Shown: one piece after another, positions 1-12,682 of the stretch | Layout: each line of letters opens with the position of its first letter | How positions within the stretch are numbered: the first letter of the stretch is position 1 | Origin: Anastatus disparis | Taxonomy: Eukaryota > Arthropoda > Insecta > Hymenoptera > Eupelmidae | DNA length: 64,000 bases | Direction of reading: 5' to 3' | NCBI GenBank assembly: GCA_017163975.1 | Contig: JAFFSR010000366.1 | Coordinates: forward strand, 434,001 to 498,000 | Translations under genes and position numbers: made by a program | Notes under the pieces: generated by a model | Databases searched by the model: none | What the model was told of the DNA's origin: nothing | What the model saw: only the letters and a program-made list of their open reading frames with translations

Positions 1-1742
1 TTGCAGGTGGTAATGTCTAGAAGGAGTTAAGAGACCTGGAACTGCTATCCGGACCTCAAGGGGATTTAAATGGATTCACTCCGGATGAGCTTAGTGCGCA
101 AATTGCTGGGGTGTCAGTCTCGCCGAAGGAGGATAGTGAAGAGCGATTCAGAATTCTTTCTCAATGCAATGAAAGTGGGTTTACCTTTAAACCAATTAGT
201 TTTAATGATGTTGTTCTTGCAATTCCACATTTTTCCTCACAGGCTTGTGGTGAGCATGGCATTCCGCAAAGCGTGATAGTTCAAGCTTTACCATTTATTG
301 GTGAACATCTTGTGAATCTGTTCAACTCCTCTTTCACACAGGGGTCTTCCCTTGCCGTTGGAAGCAAGCACGTATTATACCATTGAAAAAGTGTGCTGCA
401 CCTAAGCAACTAAAAGATTTGAGGCCTATAGCCATCTTATGTTTTCTTTCAAAGGTTCCTGAGAAGATCGCCCATGACCAACTGCAGGAATACATTACAT
501 CCAAAAAATTGCTCGATCCTATGCAGACGGGCTTCAGGAAAAACCATTCTACGCAGACTGCTGTACTTTAGCTTACAGACGATGTAAGGTCAGGTCTAGA
601 CAGGAAACTTGTCACGTTACTGCTACTTTTCGACTTAAGTAAGGCATTCGACACGATCTCTCCCTCCAAACTTCTTGCGAGGCTTAGATCGATGGGGTTC
701 TCCAGGGCCGCACTCGGATAGATTAACTCCTATTTATCAGGTAGGAAACAAATGGTTTCCACACATTTAAAGGAGGAATCGAATTTGCTAACAACGAATC
801 TAGGAGTACCTCAGGGATCGGTGCTGGGACCTCTGTTGTTTTGCCTTTACATAACTGACGTACGTGACACACTGGACTCAGGTTGCGTCGGGCATCTGCT
901 GTATGCGGATGATCTTCAAATTTATACACAGGTCCCTTATGATGATGTGAACGAGGGGATTCGTATTTTACAGAGGGTGGCCAGGGCGGTGTCGGGGTGG
1001 GCTGCTGGTGTTTCTCTGACTTTGAATGCTAGTAAAACAAAGGCGATCGTCTTTGGAAGTAATCGTTTTACTAAAAATTTTTATTCGGGTGAGCCAAGGA
1101 CGATTGACCTGGGGAGCGGTATCGGTATTCCTTTCTCTGACACCGTTACAAGGTGTTGTAGTCGACTCTAAACCGCCGTGGGAACCGCATATGAATATGT
1201 TAACTAAAAAATTCAATAGAGTAATTTATAGCCTGCGATTTTTCCGTCGGTACACCATTGAGGCTCTGCGTAAGCAGCTCGCAACCGCCCTGCTGTTCCA
1301 ACATCTTGATTACTTTTCAGTGGTTTTTCTCGATGCTTCGCAGGAGTTACGAAGACGGCTACAGACAATGCAAAATTCATGTGTGAGATATGTATTAGGC
1401 GTGAGGATGGGTGATCACATCTCTCCCCATAGACATGCTTTGGGTTGGCTACGTACTGATTCGAGGAGACAGTATTTTATGGCTGTACTTATGTACAAAA
1501 TCGTACGTATGAATACTCCCGAAAATCTAGTGGGTCTCTTCACTAGATATATACCCAGAGCGATCACTAGGGGTGAGTTTAAAGATCTTGCGGTGCCCTT
1601 CATGCGCACTGAGACTGGAAGAAATTCCTTTCAAGTTCAAGGTGCGCATTTTTGGAACTCCCTACCTGCTGATATTAAAAATCTTCCATCAATCAGCAGG
1701 TTTAAAGCCGCTCTGAGGAGGTTTTTACTCGACCTCGATTAA
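1..1742 (+). pseudogene. CR1/Kiri-like LINE ORF2 (reverse transcriptase), broken
   Basis: Reverse-transcriptase half of a non-LTR retrotransposon, cut by the window start. RT signatures follow in order: 'LRPIAILCFLSK' and 'GFRKNHST' near 420-545, 'LFDLSKAFDT' near 628-655, 'GVPQGSVLGPLLF' near 803-841, and the catalytic 'YADDLQIYT' near 901-930. A C-terminal segment ends at 1742 with a retroelement-typical tail ('FWNSLPADI...FKAALRRFLLD'). The frame is interrupted by stops near 569 and 719 and by a frameshift near 1150, so the copy is dead. The motif spelling suits the CR1/L2/Kiri side of the LINEs rather than R1 or I. The AT-rich 3' UTR continues to about 2268. Confidence 0.8.
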
Positions 1743-2268
1743 ACAGTATTATTTTCGGACTATATCATACGTGTTAATTTATTATGTGATGTACGCTTTA
1801 TAGATTTAAGGCATGATTGTATTTATTGGCGTGAATGTAGGATGTGTGTGCATAGAGTGAATGATTATATTTTTATCAGATTGACTTGTATATTACTGAA
1901 CATTCAACTTTGCTGTGATTTTAACTTTCTGTATACTGCTGATATTTCGACTGCGCTCTTTACACGCTTGATTTTATGTAATTCTTTTGGCTGATAGATA
2001 TTGAGACTAATTTTTAACTATATTATTTATACCTTTTGCGTGTATTTATTCGTGTTATCTGTGATATCACTTTTATTTAATCTATTGACTTACTATTACA
2101 GTATTACTATCTCTATTATGTTTTATAACTGTGATATCATACTGTACTATTTTCATTTTATATATGTAAGGCTATTTAAAGTATTTTATGTATTTTTTTA
2201 ACTTTATTTGTAATTTTACACCCTCTTTTTGTAATTATAATACATAATAAACAATATCTAATCTAATC
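1743..2268 (+). repeat. 3' UTR and short-repeat tail of the LINE
   Basis: AT-rich non-coding stretch directly after the RT stop. It ends in a short TAATC-type repeat (about 2253-2268) after AATAAA-like sequence, as CR1-type LINEs end in short tandem repeats rather than long poly(A). No credible gene is seen in it. Confidence 0.5.
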
Positions 2269-2269
2269 T

Positions 2270-3403
2270 TTATATTGCGTTCAAAGTATTAATTTTTTCA
2301 AATTCTGAGAGCGATAAATTCCTAAATGCATTTCAATCACAAAAATATTCATAAAAATTATTTTAGCGTGCTAGGAACCAAAGATTTTTAGAGCGAGAGA
2401 ATCCTTGTAGCTTCTGTTGAATTAAAATCATATTTTTATAGAATTGAAAGTTTAAATCTATTTAAATATCATGAGTGACAAATTTCCGAACGTATGTAAA
2501 CTGAAGAACTGATATAAAAAAATATTTAGAGTAAGTTGATTAAAGAATTACTAGAGCGACAAAATCTTTAAAGCTTCGGTAAGGTCACAAACATCTTTTA
2601 ATTGCATCCAAAGTCTTAATAGTTACAAATGTCACAAGCGACTAACTCTCTAATTCATTCCAATTTAAAAAACTTGCATAAAAGTATTTCTTATGTGCTT
2701 GGATGCTATAAATTAAGAAGCAACAAATTCTTTGCAGCTTCTGTGATATCAGAAATATCTTTTTATGGTTTTTACAGTTATGATTGTTAACAATCTCAAG
2801 AGCGACAAATTCCCAGATGCATGAAAATCACAAAATTTGTATAAAAATCATTTTATAGTTCTAGCAACCATAAATTTTTAGAGCGAAAAAATCCTTGAAG
2901 CTCCTGTAGTATCAGAATCATCTTTATGTTGCGTTTAAAGTATTAATTTTTTCAAATTTTAAGAGCGGCAAATTCCTAAATGCATTTCAATTACAAAAAT
3001 TTGCATAAAAATCATTTTAGCGTGCTAGGAACCATAGATTTTGAGAGCGACGAAATACTTGTAGCTTCTGTTTAATTAGAATATTTTTATTGCATTGAAA
3101 GTTTAAATTTATTTAGATATGAGCGATAAATTTCCAGACGTATCTAAATCCAAAAACTTAAAAAAAAAGAATATATTTAGAGTGTCTAGTTCAAAGAATC
3201 ACTAGAGCAACAAAATCCTTCAAGCCTCAGTAAGATCAAAAACATCTTTTAATTGCGCTCAAAGTCTTAATTGTTTTAACTATCAGGAACGACTTATTTC
3301 CAAATGCATTCCAATTAAAATCCATTTCACATAAAGTATTTTTTTGTGCTTGGATGTAAAGATATTGAAGGTAACAAATTTTCTATAGCTACTTTAGTAT
3401 CAG
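2270..3403. repeat. Satellite-like tandem array, about 163-bp monomer
   Basis: A landmark resembling AGCTTCTGT recurs at 2409, 2572, 2736, 2899, 3063, 3223 and 3387, with spacings of 160 to 164 bp. Each monomer carries a 'GAGCGACAAATTC'-like box. Monomers 654 bp apart (2409 and 3063) are much more alike than neighbours, implying a four-monomer higher-order unit. No gene is seen here. Confidence 0.8.
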
Positions 3404-4310
3404 AAACATCGCATGACTTATTAGATACATTAAGAAAAAAGTTTCCATTTTTACTCGGGCCCAATGGCCATATCCAGGTCTGAGTCAGGTTTTGGGACTT
3501 ACGAACTATCCTATCTTAGAGTGACAAAAAAGCGACAAATTATGCAACCAGAATGGAGTTGCTAGCTCTAGCCGTTCCTGCATTATTGTAGTGGATACCG
3601 TAGCTTAATATTAAGCTAGAGTAGCCATTGTTTCTCGGAAGCGGCTGGAGCGACAAAATTCAGTGTTGGATTAAAAGTCAGCAACAAATTAGCAACAAAT
3701 TATCAAACATCGCATGACTTTTTAGATACATTAAGAAAAAAAGTTTCCATTTTCACTCGGGCCCAATGGCCATATCCTGGTCTGGGTCAGGTTTTTGGAC
3801 TTACGAACTATTCTATCTTAGAGCAACAAAAAAGCGACAAATTATGCAACTAGAATGGAGTTGCTAACCCTAGCCGTTCCTGAGTTACTGTAGTGGATGA
3901 CGTAGCTTAATATTAAGCTACAGTAGCCATTGTTTCTCGGAAACGGCTGGAGCGACAAAATCCAGTGTTGGATTAAATGTCAGCGACAAATTAGCAACAA
4001 ATTATCAAACATAGCATGACTTTTTAGATACATTAAGAAAAAAAGTTTCCATTTTCACTCGGGCCCAATGGCCATATCTGGGTCTGGGTCAGGTTTTGGG
4101 ACTTACAAACTATTCTATCTTAGAGCGACGAAAAAGCGACAAATTATGCAACTAGAATGGAGTTGCTAACCTTGGCCGTTCCTGAGTTACTGTAGTGGAT
4201 GCCATAGCTTAATATTAAGCTACGGTAGCCATTGTTTCTCGGAAATGGCTGGAGCTACAAAATCCGGGATAGAGCAACAAATTAGCGACAAGTTAGCGAC
4301 AAAATATGGT
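3404..4310. repeat. Tandem array, three copies of an approximately 302-bp unit
   Basis: Unit starts marked by AAACATCGCATGACTT-like sequence lie at 3404, 3705 and 4007. Each unit contains a 20-22 bp palindrome centred on TTAATATTAA, a GGGCCCAATGGCC box and short GCGACAAATTA/AGCAACAAATTA sub-repeats. The sub-repeats link it to the preceding array and to the array at the end of the window. Confidence 0.85.
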
Positions 4311-4339
4311 ACTATTCCGAATTTCGCCCTATGAAGTGG

Positions 4340-5583
4340 ATTCCGTAGCTTAATATACATATATCTGCCAGCGGTTCGAGAAAACGCCTTCTCACCACTA
4401 TCATTATATCGCCGGCATATCCAATGACATGGCTTCGGTTTTTTTAACGCAGGTTAAGTTACTTTCTGCCACTAAGTTCCATTCTAAGGGGGAGATCACA
4501 CCACCCTGAGGACACCCATTTGCGACTGTACCTCTGACGGTGGTGTCACCCCTTGTCACTTACAATAATCGGTGACTCAACATATCTCGAATCCAGTCCG
4601 TTATCATGGCCAGCTCTCCTTTATTCTTGGCTGCCTTGCAAATAACCTCTGTCAGGGTATTGTTGAAAGCCCCCTCTACATCCAGGAGGGTTCCTATGGA
4701 GAATCCTCCTGCTTCAATTTCTTCTCCGAATAATGACACTGCTTTGTGCAATACTGTTTCAGTAGATTTGCCTTGTGTGTAGGCGTGTTATTCTGATGAT
4801 AGCAGATTCTGCTTAAGGACCGTTTCCTTGATGTATTTGTCGATGAGCCTCTCTATCGACTTGACGATACAGGACGTCAAACAAATTGGTCTGAAATCCT
4901 TTGCCGTGGAGTAGCTGCTTCTTCCTGGTTTTGGGATGAACACTACTCTTGAATTCCTCCAGTTTTCGGGTGTGTAGCTTAGCCATAAACAGGCTCTCGT
5001 CACTCTCACAAATGGACCGAGGATAACCTCCACGCCTTGCTGAAGTAGGACCGGGTACACCCCGTCCACCCCGGGACACTTAAACGGCCCAAAGGAAAAC
5101 CAGGACCACCTGACACGGTCTGGGGATACAATCCTAGCCGCAAGCTTCACCCTAGTTGACTTATCAGTGGGCCCATCGCGATCAGGACTTCGAATCACCC
5201 ATTGAAGGGTTATGGGGTTGATCACTCTCCCCACTCTCCAGGTTAATAGAACCCGGAAAGTACGTCTTCATCAGGCAGCCCAATGTCTCATCGTCTGTCG
5301 CTGAGTAACCACCCTTTGGAAGCCGAATGGCACCCAACCATGCCTCCGGATTACGTGCAAATAGTTTGTCCAGTCGAGATGCCTCCGGACCCTGCTCCAC
5401 TTCCGAACAGAAATTCCTCCATCCTTCCGTGTGGGCCCTTCTGACCTTCCTTCTGTATTCCCTTTGCTTGTTCCTCCACTTCTGCCAAGGTAACTCCTCT
5501 TTGGATTTCTTGGCCTTTTTGAACAGTCTTTTGACTGCCTCCTTAAGAGTTTCCAGTTTGTGATTCCTCCATGGAGGAATCAT
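4340..5583 (-). pseudogene. R1/LOA-like LINE ORF2, linker and reverse transcriptase part
   Basis: Minus-strand ORF2 of a second non-LTR retrotransposon. From high to low coordinate it has a basic linker (5583-5182), an RT N-terminal part with 'KCPGVDGVYPVLLQQG', 'FIPKPGRSS' and 'DFRPICLTS' (5234-4788), then 'LLDVEGAFNNT' (near 4680), 'GCPQGGVISPL' (near 4510) and a block reading 'GYAGDIMIV' (near 4420), where the catalytic motif is normally YADD. The alanine-aspartate pair is therefore broken. Stops and frameshifts divide the frame, and the RT ends abruptly near 4340 at the repeat array. Placement in the R1/LOA/Jockey group is by motif spelling only. Confidence 0.75.
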
Positions 5584-5737
5584 ACTTCGTCCCTGCTTTT
5601 TCGAGAGGACAGCTCTTGGAGAATGCCGAGATGATAGACTGTTGGAGCATTTCCGCCGCCTCTTCTATCTCTTCACTATTCCCAATATTCTTAGGGAATT
5701 CTCTCAGCGCTATCACGAGTTCCTTTTTGTATGTACC

Positions 5738-6400
5738 TCAGTCCATGTTCCTTGGGTTACTAATCCGTTTGAACTCCTGAAATAGAAAACAAATAAACGT
5801 GATCTGTGCATGGTCGGAAAGCGTCAGTTCCTCCGACACTCTCCAATCCTGCACAGCATGAATAAAGTTTTGAGAACACAGTGTTAGGTTGATCACCTCT
5901 TTTCTCTTTATATTAAAGAAGGCAGTTTCCGAACCCCTATTAAGAATATCTAGTTCTGTGGTGGCTAAGTACTCGAGTAGAGCCGATCCCCTAGCATTCG
6001 TGTCCGTGCTGCCCCACACCGTATGATCCACATTGGCATCACATCTCAAAACCAGCGGGAGCCCCCTCTCGCCATAATAGTCCACCAACTTAATTACCTC
6101 TTTTGGAGGAATTTCTCTCTCATTGGGGAAGTAGACTGAAGCTAACACCACCTCGTTTAAAACACCTTCTATGGAGATTTTTATCTTTGTAGCCATTACA
6201 TCACGAGTAATAACTGCCATAAGTGGCGTGTTTTCTAGACCTTTGATCCATATACACGCTCTAGGTTTGGCTGCTGTTGGATTTCTGACAATTTTGCCAC
6301 CTCTTCCAAGTCCTTTAATTGACCCTTTGATGGTCCATGGTTCTTATATCAATGATCCATATGTGTGCGCCGCAGACTGACTCCTCGCAAGAAGAGCTAA
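5738..6400 (-). pseudogene. R1/LOA-like LINE ORF2, apurinic-type endonuclease
   Basis: Endonuclease domain of the same LINE, upstream of its RT. The ORF from 6220 shows 'LVLRCDANVDHTVWGSTDT', a 'RGSALLEYL' block and 'SDHAQITF' at its end; these are exonuclease-endonuclease-phosphatase family motifs of LINE ORF2. The N-terminal catalytic residues lie before 6220 in another frame, so a frameshift or stop separates them. The role in a live element is nicking the target for target-primed reverse transcription. Confidence 0.75.
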
Positions 6401-6468
6401 GGAGTCTTTACTGTGGTGCAAGTTAATGTGAGTAATTTTAAGGATCCCTCCATTTGGAAGTTCCCCTA

Positions 6469-7474
6469 TTAATTACTTGATCCTTTTATGGTCTTGGCAG
6501 AGTACCTTACTTCAACTCTGCTCATACCGTAGTAAGCTTTGTTGTCTGATGAACTTAGACTTTTAAGAGACGATTCGAGAATGCCGACTATGAGCAATAT
6601 TCCTTCCTTATATGACTTACCTTCCGACTGTTCCACCGTAGGTTCTTGGTCCAGTTGCGTCCTTTGCTGGACCCTGTTGTTGTAATTTGATTGGCTTCCA
6701 GGGTTCCGAGACCTTGTACAGCCTCCAGCCATCCACTTTGAGTGACGGATTGAGCATCCCCAGCCTCTTCAGCGCCACTTCCGGCTCTACCTTCGAGGGT
6801 AGTCGGATTGTGGCCCTAATCAGGCGCTGGAGGAGCTCGATCCCCCCTAGTCTGAGGATGGGAGCACCTGGCGGACTCTTCTCACCCATCTGCGGCACAA
6901 ACCACTCCCTGCTGAATTGGTACGCTGGCACGACGACCAATGCACCATTCTTCAACATAGAGTCCTCGAACCTTGGCAGTTATTCGCCTTCTATTTGGTT
7001 CACTCGCTCCTCAATCTCTTTGCGAAGATTCGTCAGATCACTCGACGAGAAGCACTTACCTGGGTACTCCACCAGAACCACCACTACTGTGTGTGGATTG
7101 GTTCTCTGCGCAATCGACAGAGAGCCTTCTCCCGTTCCGTAATTATTCCTTTTAGGGAGTCTTTGCTCTTCCGGTGGAGTATCACATGAGGTTTTAGGTC
7201 TTTTGAACCCTTTGATCTGGGAGGGAGTCAAGGGCAAGAAGGAGAGCGTGCTTTCTTGACGCTTTTTCTTCCTCTGCTTGCCCCCCATTCTCTTTATTTT
7301 ATTATTATCAGTGGTTCCCTTTCCCAGGTTCACGGGCGTAGTTTCGGTTCCCCTTTCTAGGTTCACTGGCGTAGTTTTAGTTCCACTTTCCAGTTTCACC
7401 GGCGTGTTATCGGTTTCCTTTTCCAGGTTCACCGGCAAGTTAGCAGACACTGGTTGCGCTTCTAGTTGGATCAC
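6469..7474 (-). pseudogene. R1/LOA-like LINE ORF1 (gag-like), frameshifted
   Basis: Three overlapping minus-strand reading frames (7474-6980, 6958-6617, 6732-6469) form a gag-like ORF1 preceding the endonuclease. The N-terminal part has three short direct repeats containing 'TPVNLE' (residues about 28-52), a basic patch 'GGKQRKKKRQE', and then 'TVVVVLVEYPGKCF'. The middle part has 'GGIELLQRLIRATIRLPS' and 'VDGWRLYKV'. No intact CCHC knuckle was seen. The protein would bind element RNA. It is assigned by position and style, not by a firm domain hit. Confidence 0.6.
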
Positions 7475-7540
7475 CAGCTCAAGTTGAGGGATTCTCTTTC
7501 CTTCCGCACCACCAGGTTGCGTTAGATTTGGTTATTCCCT

Positions 7541-8322
7541 AATTTATTACCACTATGAAGTTGCCTCAATTAACTTTCTTTGTACATTAACACTAAATTC
7601 CACTAATTTCAGTTTCAAGCTAGCAGGATTCGGTATGTCTATTGATTGAAGTAAAACAGCGAGATAATGAGCAAACCAAAATTTTTCTTGATCAAAATAC
7701 TATAAATAGACATTGCATTCGTATATAATTCATAGTTTTATGATTATGTGACATATTAGTGTCAAGTATTATACTCCTCGTTGATTGTTGCGAAAAATCA
7801 TTTCATTCTTTTCTACTTATTGCGTAATAACAGGTTCCGCTAGCTTCATTTTTAGGCTAGCAAAATCATCGATATCTTTCGACCTAACTGAGATGATGAA
7901 TTTATTACAACATGATTTGACCTTATTTAAATACTTTAAATAAACACTGATTAAACCATCATTTTTACTCTGAAATAACAAAATGATTGCCATAACCGAT
8001 TTATTGACAGAAATCATATGAAATTCCGAAATTATAGAATTCGTTGCATATTTATGATAAATAATAAATTATTTTTTCATTATTGCCACAAAAAATACTA
8101 TCAATCAGCTCACTATACCTAGTTACTGTTGAATATGTTTTTTATACTTATGATAAGTATATATAAGATAGAAAGAGAGGTTTTTCATAAGTGCTCTATC
8201 TCTTTCTTCTAAGCGTCTTTTTCAGTAAGATTAGCGCGCTTGATAGTTAGTTAGGCTTTGACCACACTGTAAAAATTTTCTTGTAAAATTACTATTTTGA
8301 GAGTAAATAATAAAAAGACCTA
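7541..8322. other. AT-rich interval without a recognisable gene
   Basis: No ORF with family features was seen. Two loosely similar segments (about 7610 and 7850) share an AAGCTAGCA-like box, suggesting further decayed repeat. Confidence 0.4.
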
Positions 8323-8700
8323 CACTCAGAACACTAAAGTTAATATTGAAATAATAATTTTCATGAATTGGCTTGTAACTTTACTAGCGGCTAGTGATAT
8401 TACAAAGATGGAGTTGCCCGTGTAAAATTAACCTTCCTAGACTGTAATTTTACAAAACATTAATAATTTAACAAGTTTTATAAGTAGTTTTACAAGCTGC
8501 TAGTAACTTTACAGAGCATTGTAATGTCTCCATTCAGAACAATAAAGTTAATATCGAAATAATAATTTTCATGTATTGGCTTGCGACTTTGCTAGCGAGT
8601 AGTGATATTGCATAGATGGAGTTATTCGTATAAAATAAACCTTTCCAAACTGTAAATTTACAAAGCTGCTAGTAATTTTGTAAAGCATTGTTATTTTAAC
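8323..8700. repeat. Diverged tandem duplication, about 208-bp period
   Basis: Sequence starting CACTCAGAAC at 8323 recurs as CATTCAGAAC at 8531. It is followed in both copies by near-identical text (GTTAATATxGAAATAATAAT, a TTGGCTTG block and GATGGAGTT). The two copies are clearly homologous but diverged. No coding potential is apparent. Confidence 0.75.
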
Positions 8701-9208
8701 ATTGCTCTTTGAAAAAATGCTATTTTTATATCAATAATAAAGAATTGGTATATAAAGGAAATATAAAACAAACATAAAAGTATTAAAAAAATTTTATTTT
8801 AGAACAAATAGTGATAATAAAAAACATGATATTAATTTAAATTTGATGTAATTTTCTATGAATATCTGGGTAACCTAATAACATGAATACTTTTATTTTT
8901 ATATTACTTAAAGAAAAAATCCCGACAAATACACTGAAAAGACATAGGCGCTGTTACAGGCATCCACTTGACTGTAGTTACGCCAAAACTTCTTCTTTAA
9001 TTGGCCTTTTGATTTATCACCATAGGCCACGCCAAAACTTACAGTCCATGCAGTTCGTAGAATCGGCGTTGTACGAGCGCAAGCCTGCACCATGAGAGTG
9101 CCGCAATGTCCTCTTGCGGCGCCGGTTAGCACATGTGTATTGTGCCGCCATTACGGTGAAATAAGAGGAGCACAAACCGACGCTGCCTGAGCGCCAGGCA
9201 GCACTATA

Positions 9209-10318
9209 GTACACGGAAAAAGGAAAATACCTGAAAAGAATGTACTAATTTGAGTCAGTACTAGAAAGAATATTACCAGTCGTTTTTTAATTGATACTCA
9301 GTATATATTTTAAAACGACCTATATAAGTACATTTTTTAACGCGACTCGTCCCAAGAATTGTGTGGTATAGTACCGAATTTTTCCGTACTACGGGACTAA
9401 ATTATCTTTTACTAACATAGTACCTATACAATATTTACTGCGGCGCTGTCGAATATGAAACTTCAATACAGCTAATTTATCATAATGTAAAAACCATTAA
9501 ATTGCATAAAAATTTTTAGCAATCAATAAATATAATATCGATCATATAATATGTAAAAATTTCAAATTACTAATTATTAATTTTAAACTTTAGTTGATTA
9601 TTATAAACGGGAAAAAGCAGATGAATTTTTTTGCTACAATAAAGAAATTTGTAAGATTAAGCTTGAGTGCGGACAACTCATGAAATCCACCGGGATGCTA
9701 TACATAAAAAGTTATATACAAACTTACGATGTATAGTATTTCGAGGTTAGGTTTGTCAAGCTTGATCTAACTTTCAATCCAAGTTTATAAAAGAAATAAA
9801 TTCAAATGACTTTTTATTTTAACAAAAATAATTGTACTAACATAGCTATAGCGCGGATAAGTTAGAATATTTGTTTGATTAATGAATTTAAAAAGATGTC
9901 AACAAAACAAAAAAAAAGCAAAAATCGATTCTAACAGCTCTGACATCCTGTTAAGTTGAAAATTAATTATTAGTAATTTAAAAGGGTTATATATTATAAA
10001 AATGATTTTAGAATCATCAATTTTTAATTCTAGTATGGGAAAATCAGTTCTATATATAGCAATTATATTCTCTGTAAAATTTTACCCCTGGATCGGATAG
10101 GTGAAATATCAGTCCTAGTACCGAAAAAATAGGTACTACGTAGCGGAAATTCATGCACTCAGTTCGTAATATAGTTATGCCAGCATTAGTAGTTAAAATT
10201 TGAAGTATAGTATTGATTAAAATTATACTATTACATTTTTTTTTCAATACTTTATCACAGAAATAATACATACTACGTGTAGTATTGATTTTAATGGTAT
10301 TTACCTTTTTCCGTGTAG
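9209..10318. mobile_element. Possible small TIR element (low confidence)
   Basis: CACGGAAAAAGG at about 9213 faces CCTTTTTCCGTG at about 10303, with partial similarity extending inward (GAAAATACC versus GGTATTTAC) and TA next to both ends. No transposase was recognised inside; the 121-codon minus ORF at 10415-10050 crosses the right end and looks non-coding. It may be a non-autonomous DNA transposon. Confidence 0.3.
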
Positions 10319-12109
10319 GCTGATACAGAAGCGCCGCCACCGCCATACCTACGTGGCAGGTAGAGTCCCAATGTCTTTTTAGTGTAGAAAACTTATACTG
10401 AATATAATATACCAATGAGATGCAAAATAGATAATTCTAATAAACATAGTTTTATCAAAATTCTTAGCTTACATTAATACATTACTAGAAAAAACATTAA
10501 TAAAAAAATTTCACCTCCAGATTCATTCAAAATGTAAATTACATTAAATACATACATTACATTACTTACTTAATGTTGAATAATTTAATATTATAATAAG
10601 AATTTTTAAAATATCAAATTCTTTTGTATTCAAATAATACTTTCTTTAAAAGTTAATTTTATATTTTTAAATATAAATAATTTTTTTAATAGCTGATAGA
10701 TAAATATGTTACCATATATAAACAAAAGTATTAAATATATTATGATCTATTATCTATGCGTATGATAGTAAGCGTTCTCGGGGTGGCAAAATCAATAAAG
10801 ATTATTTCATAGATCATTATTTCTTAACTATTAGTCATAAAAGGTTTTCCTTAAATATATATTTCGTTTTGGACAGTAATTCGATGAACTTTTACTTATT
10901 ACATGTTTTTAGGCGATCTATATACATTCTTAATTATAACTAATTTTGTATTTATTTAAATTATTTTTATTATCGCTTGAGAAGTAATAGTTCTATAAAA
11001 ATAGTTACAAAAATACCGAAGATTTGAAACTTATTTAGGTAATAATTAGACTAATTTTTAAAAATTTACCACCTGTTTTTTTAATGGTCCACCCATCATT
11101 GTATATTAAAAATAGTAGCACATAAAAAAATATTAAAAATGACTATAAATTTTTCAAATTATAATTAAGAAGTGAATTCTTATTATATTATACATCCATA
11201 TAAAGATTTTTTCAGTCTATGAATTTGTACTTGCATAGAAAAGTGATAGTAGTAATGGAAAAAAATTATCTGTATTGAATACAGATACGAATTCACAATT
11301 TATTATTTGAATTAGATTAAGGTGGTTGTATTAACAGCTTTCGTTAGTTGTGTTTATAAAAATTAAAAAATTGGATAATCTTCTGAAAATTTCAACAAAG
11401 TTTTTATTTCAAATATTATTTCTGTAAAATTTTAGGTAGCTTTGCTTACTGTTTTTCAAAGATGTCTCTATTTAAACTTTATCATTACTATGAAGACTTA
11501 AGAAGGTTCTTACATGAAAATTCTGAGACTACACAATAATGTTTCTTGTTATTTAAAATGTCCTAAATTCAATCGTATGCTTAATTTATGGGCTCACCGT
11601 GCAAAATTTAATAAAGTCAGAACTTAAAGTTTGAACTTTTTTGTTCAGGCTCTTATAGGGCTGTGAATAAAATATATCAAAATTGAGTATTTGTAAAGCA
11701 GGAAGTGATTTTCTGAAAAACAGACAGACGAACAAACGTCTAAAAGAAATTTTCCTCTTTCGAATGATATCTAGTAAATTACTTATTACCGTGGCAAATA
11801 TTGAGACATTACACGTTAAAGTTAATAAACTTCTTTGCGGCTGGATCAAGAGAAGCCATGTTTTTCGCATCACTTAACAGCGACAAGAAAAGTGCGCCAA
11901 TTTCGAAAGTTTTAAATTCTCATAACGAAATATAATTAATAATATTATATATTAATATATATCATTTTATTTGAAATTATTTTATGATAAACTAATATAT
12001 TTCCGCTATTTTTACATCATTTTTTAAAATTTTATTATATTATTATCAAAATATTAAAATAAGCAAACTTATACTAAAAGCAGAAATCGGTCACGGGCGC
12101 CATGTATAC

Positions 12110-12110
<1 letters not shown>
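10319..12110. other. AT-rich interval without recognisable genes
   Basis: Only short ORFs without family features are present (for example 11586-11873 minus). No structural repeat or RNA gene was seen. Confidence 0.4.

Positions 12111-12145
<35 letters not shown>
12111..12145. repeat. (TA)n microsatellite
   Basis: Uninterrupted TA dinucleotides over about 35 bp. Confidence 0.95.
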
Positions 12146-12149
<4 letters not shown>

Positions 12150-12290
12150 AAATTGTGCTACGCGATCGAATTCATGTCAATTTATTTACATTCTAAGTGC
12201 GTAACGTGCAAAAAATGCAATGTTCATAGTATATTTGAACGAAAAAAATAATTATTCAATTTTCAGAAATAAATACATATATAGATATCT

Positions 12291-12682
12291 ATATTCCCTT
12301 TTTTAGGAGCGCGGTGGCGTAACGGATAGAGCTCTTGTCTTTAACGCGGTGGGCACGGGTTCGAATCCTGGCCAGGCACCTCTGATTTTTTTTCGAAAGA
12401 AAATTGGTGTATGTGCTACCCATATCGCGACTCTTAAAAAATCTGACCTCATTGAGAATCGGTTGATTGTTGGTCACAAAAGTGGCTGACCATCCATCGG
12501 TAGTCAAAGTTTTCGGTATGGTGGGTCTGACAGTCTAGCCTGATGTAATGTGTTAAACGGGTACCGGGCTGGACTCCCTCGACTTCACCATATAAAAAGA
12601 TTAATCATATAGAGGACAAAATCCTTTATATATTAATCTTTTTTTTTAAAAAGAAAAAAAAAAAAAAATATTCCCTTTTTTA
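12291..12682 (+). mobile_element. tRNA-derived SINE with 15-bp target duplications
   Basis: The head (12306-12380) resembles a tRNA with an A-box (TGGCGTAACGGATAG) and a perfect B-box (GGTTCGAATCC), the internal Pol III promoter. The acceptor stem does not pair well, so it is not a functional tRNA gene. An unrelated body follows, ending in T- and A-rich sequence at about 12667. The flanks are identical 15-bp direct repeats (ATATTCCCTTTTTTA at 12291-12305 and 12668-12682), marking a LINE-mobilised insertion that still has perfect duplications and is therefore probably young. Confidence 0.9.

Noticed and set aside
8883..9214. Overlapping short ORFs, one with Cys/Arg-rich sequence
   Set aside because: No conserved motif, ORFs on both strands overlap, and the region is only GC-richer than its surroundings.
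10050..10415. 121-codon minus ORF
   Set aside because: No family features, and it crosses the end of a possible TIR element; likely chance in AT-rich DNA.
12306..12380. Functional tRNA gene
   Set aside because: A and B boxes are good, but the acceptor stem has several mismatches and the copy has a SINE body and 15-bp target duplications.
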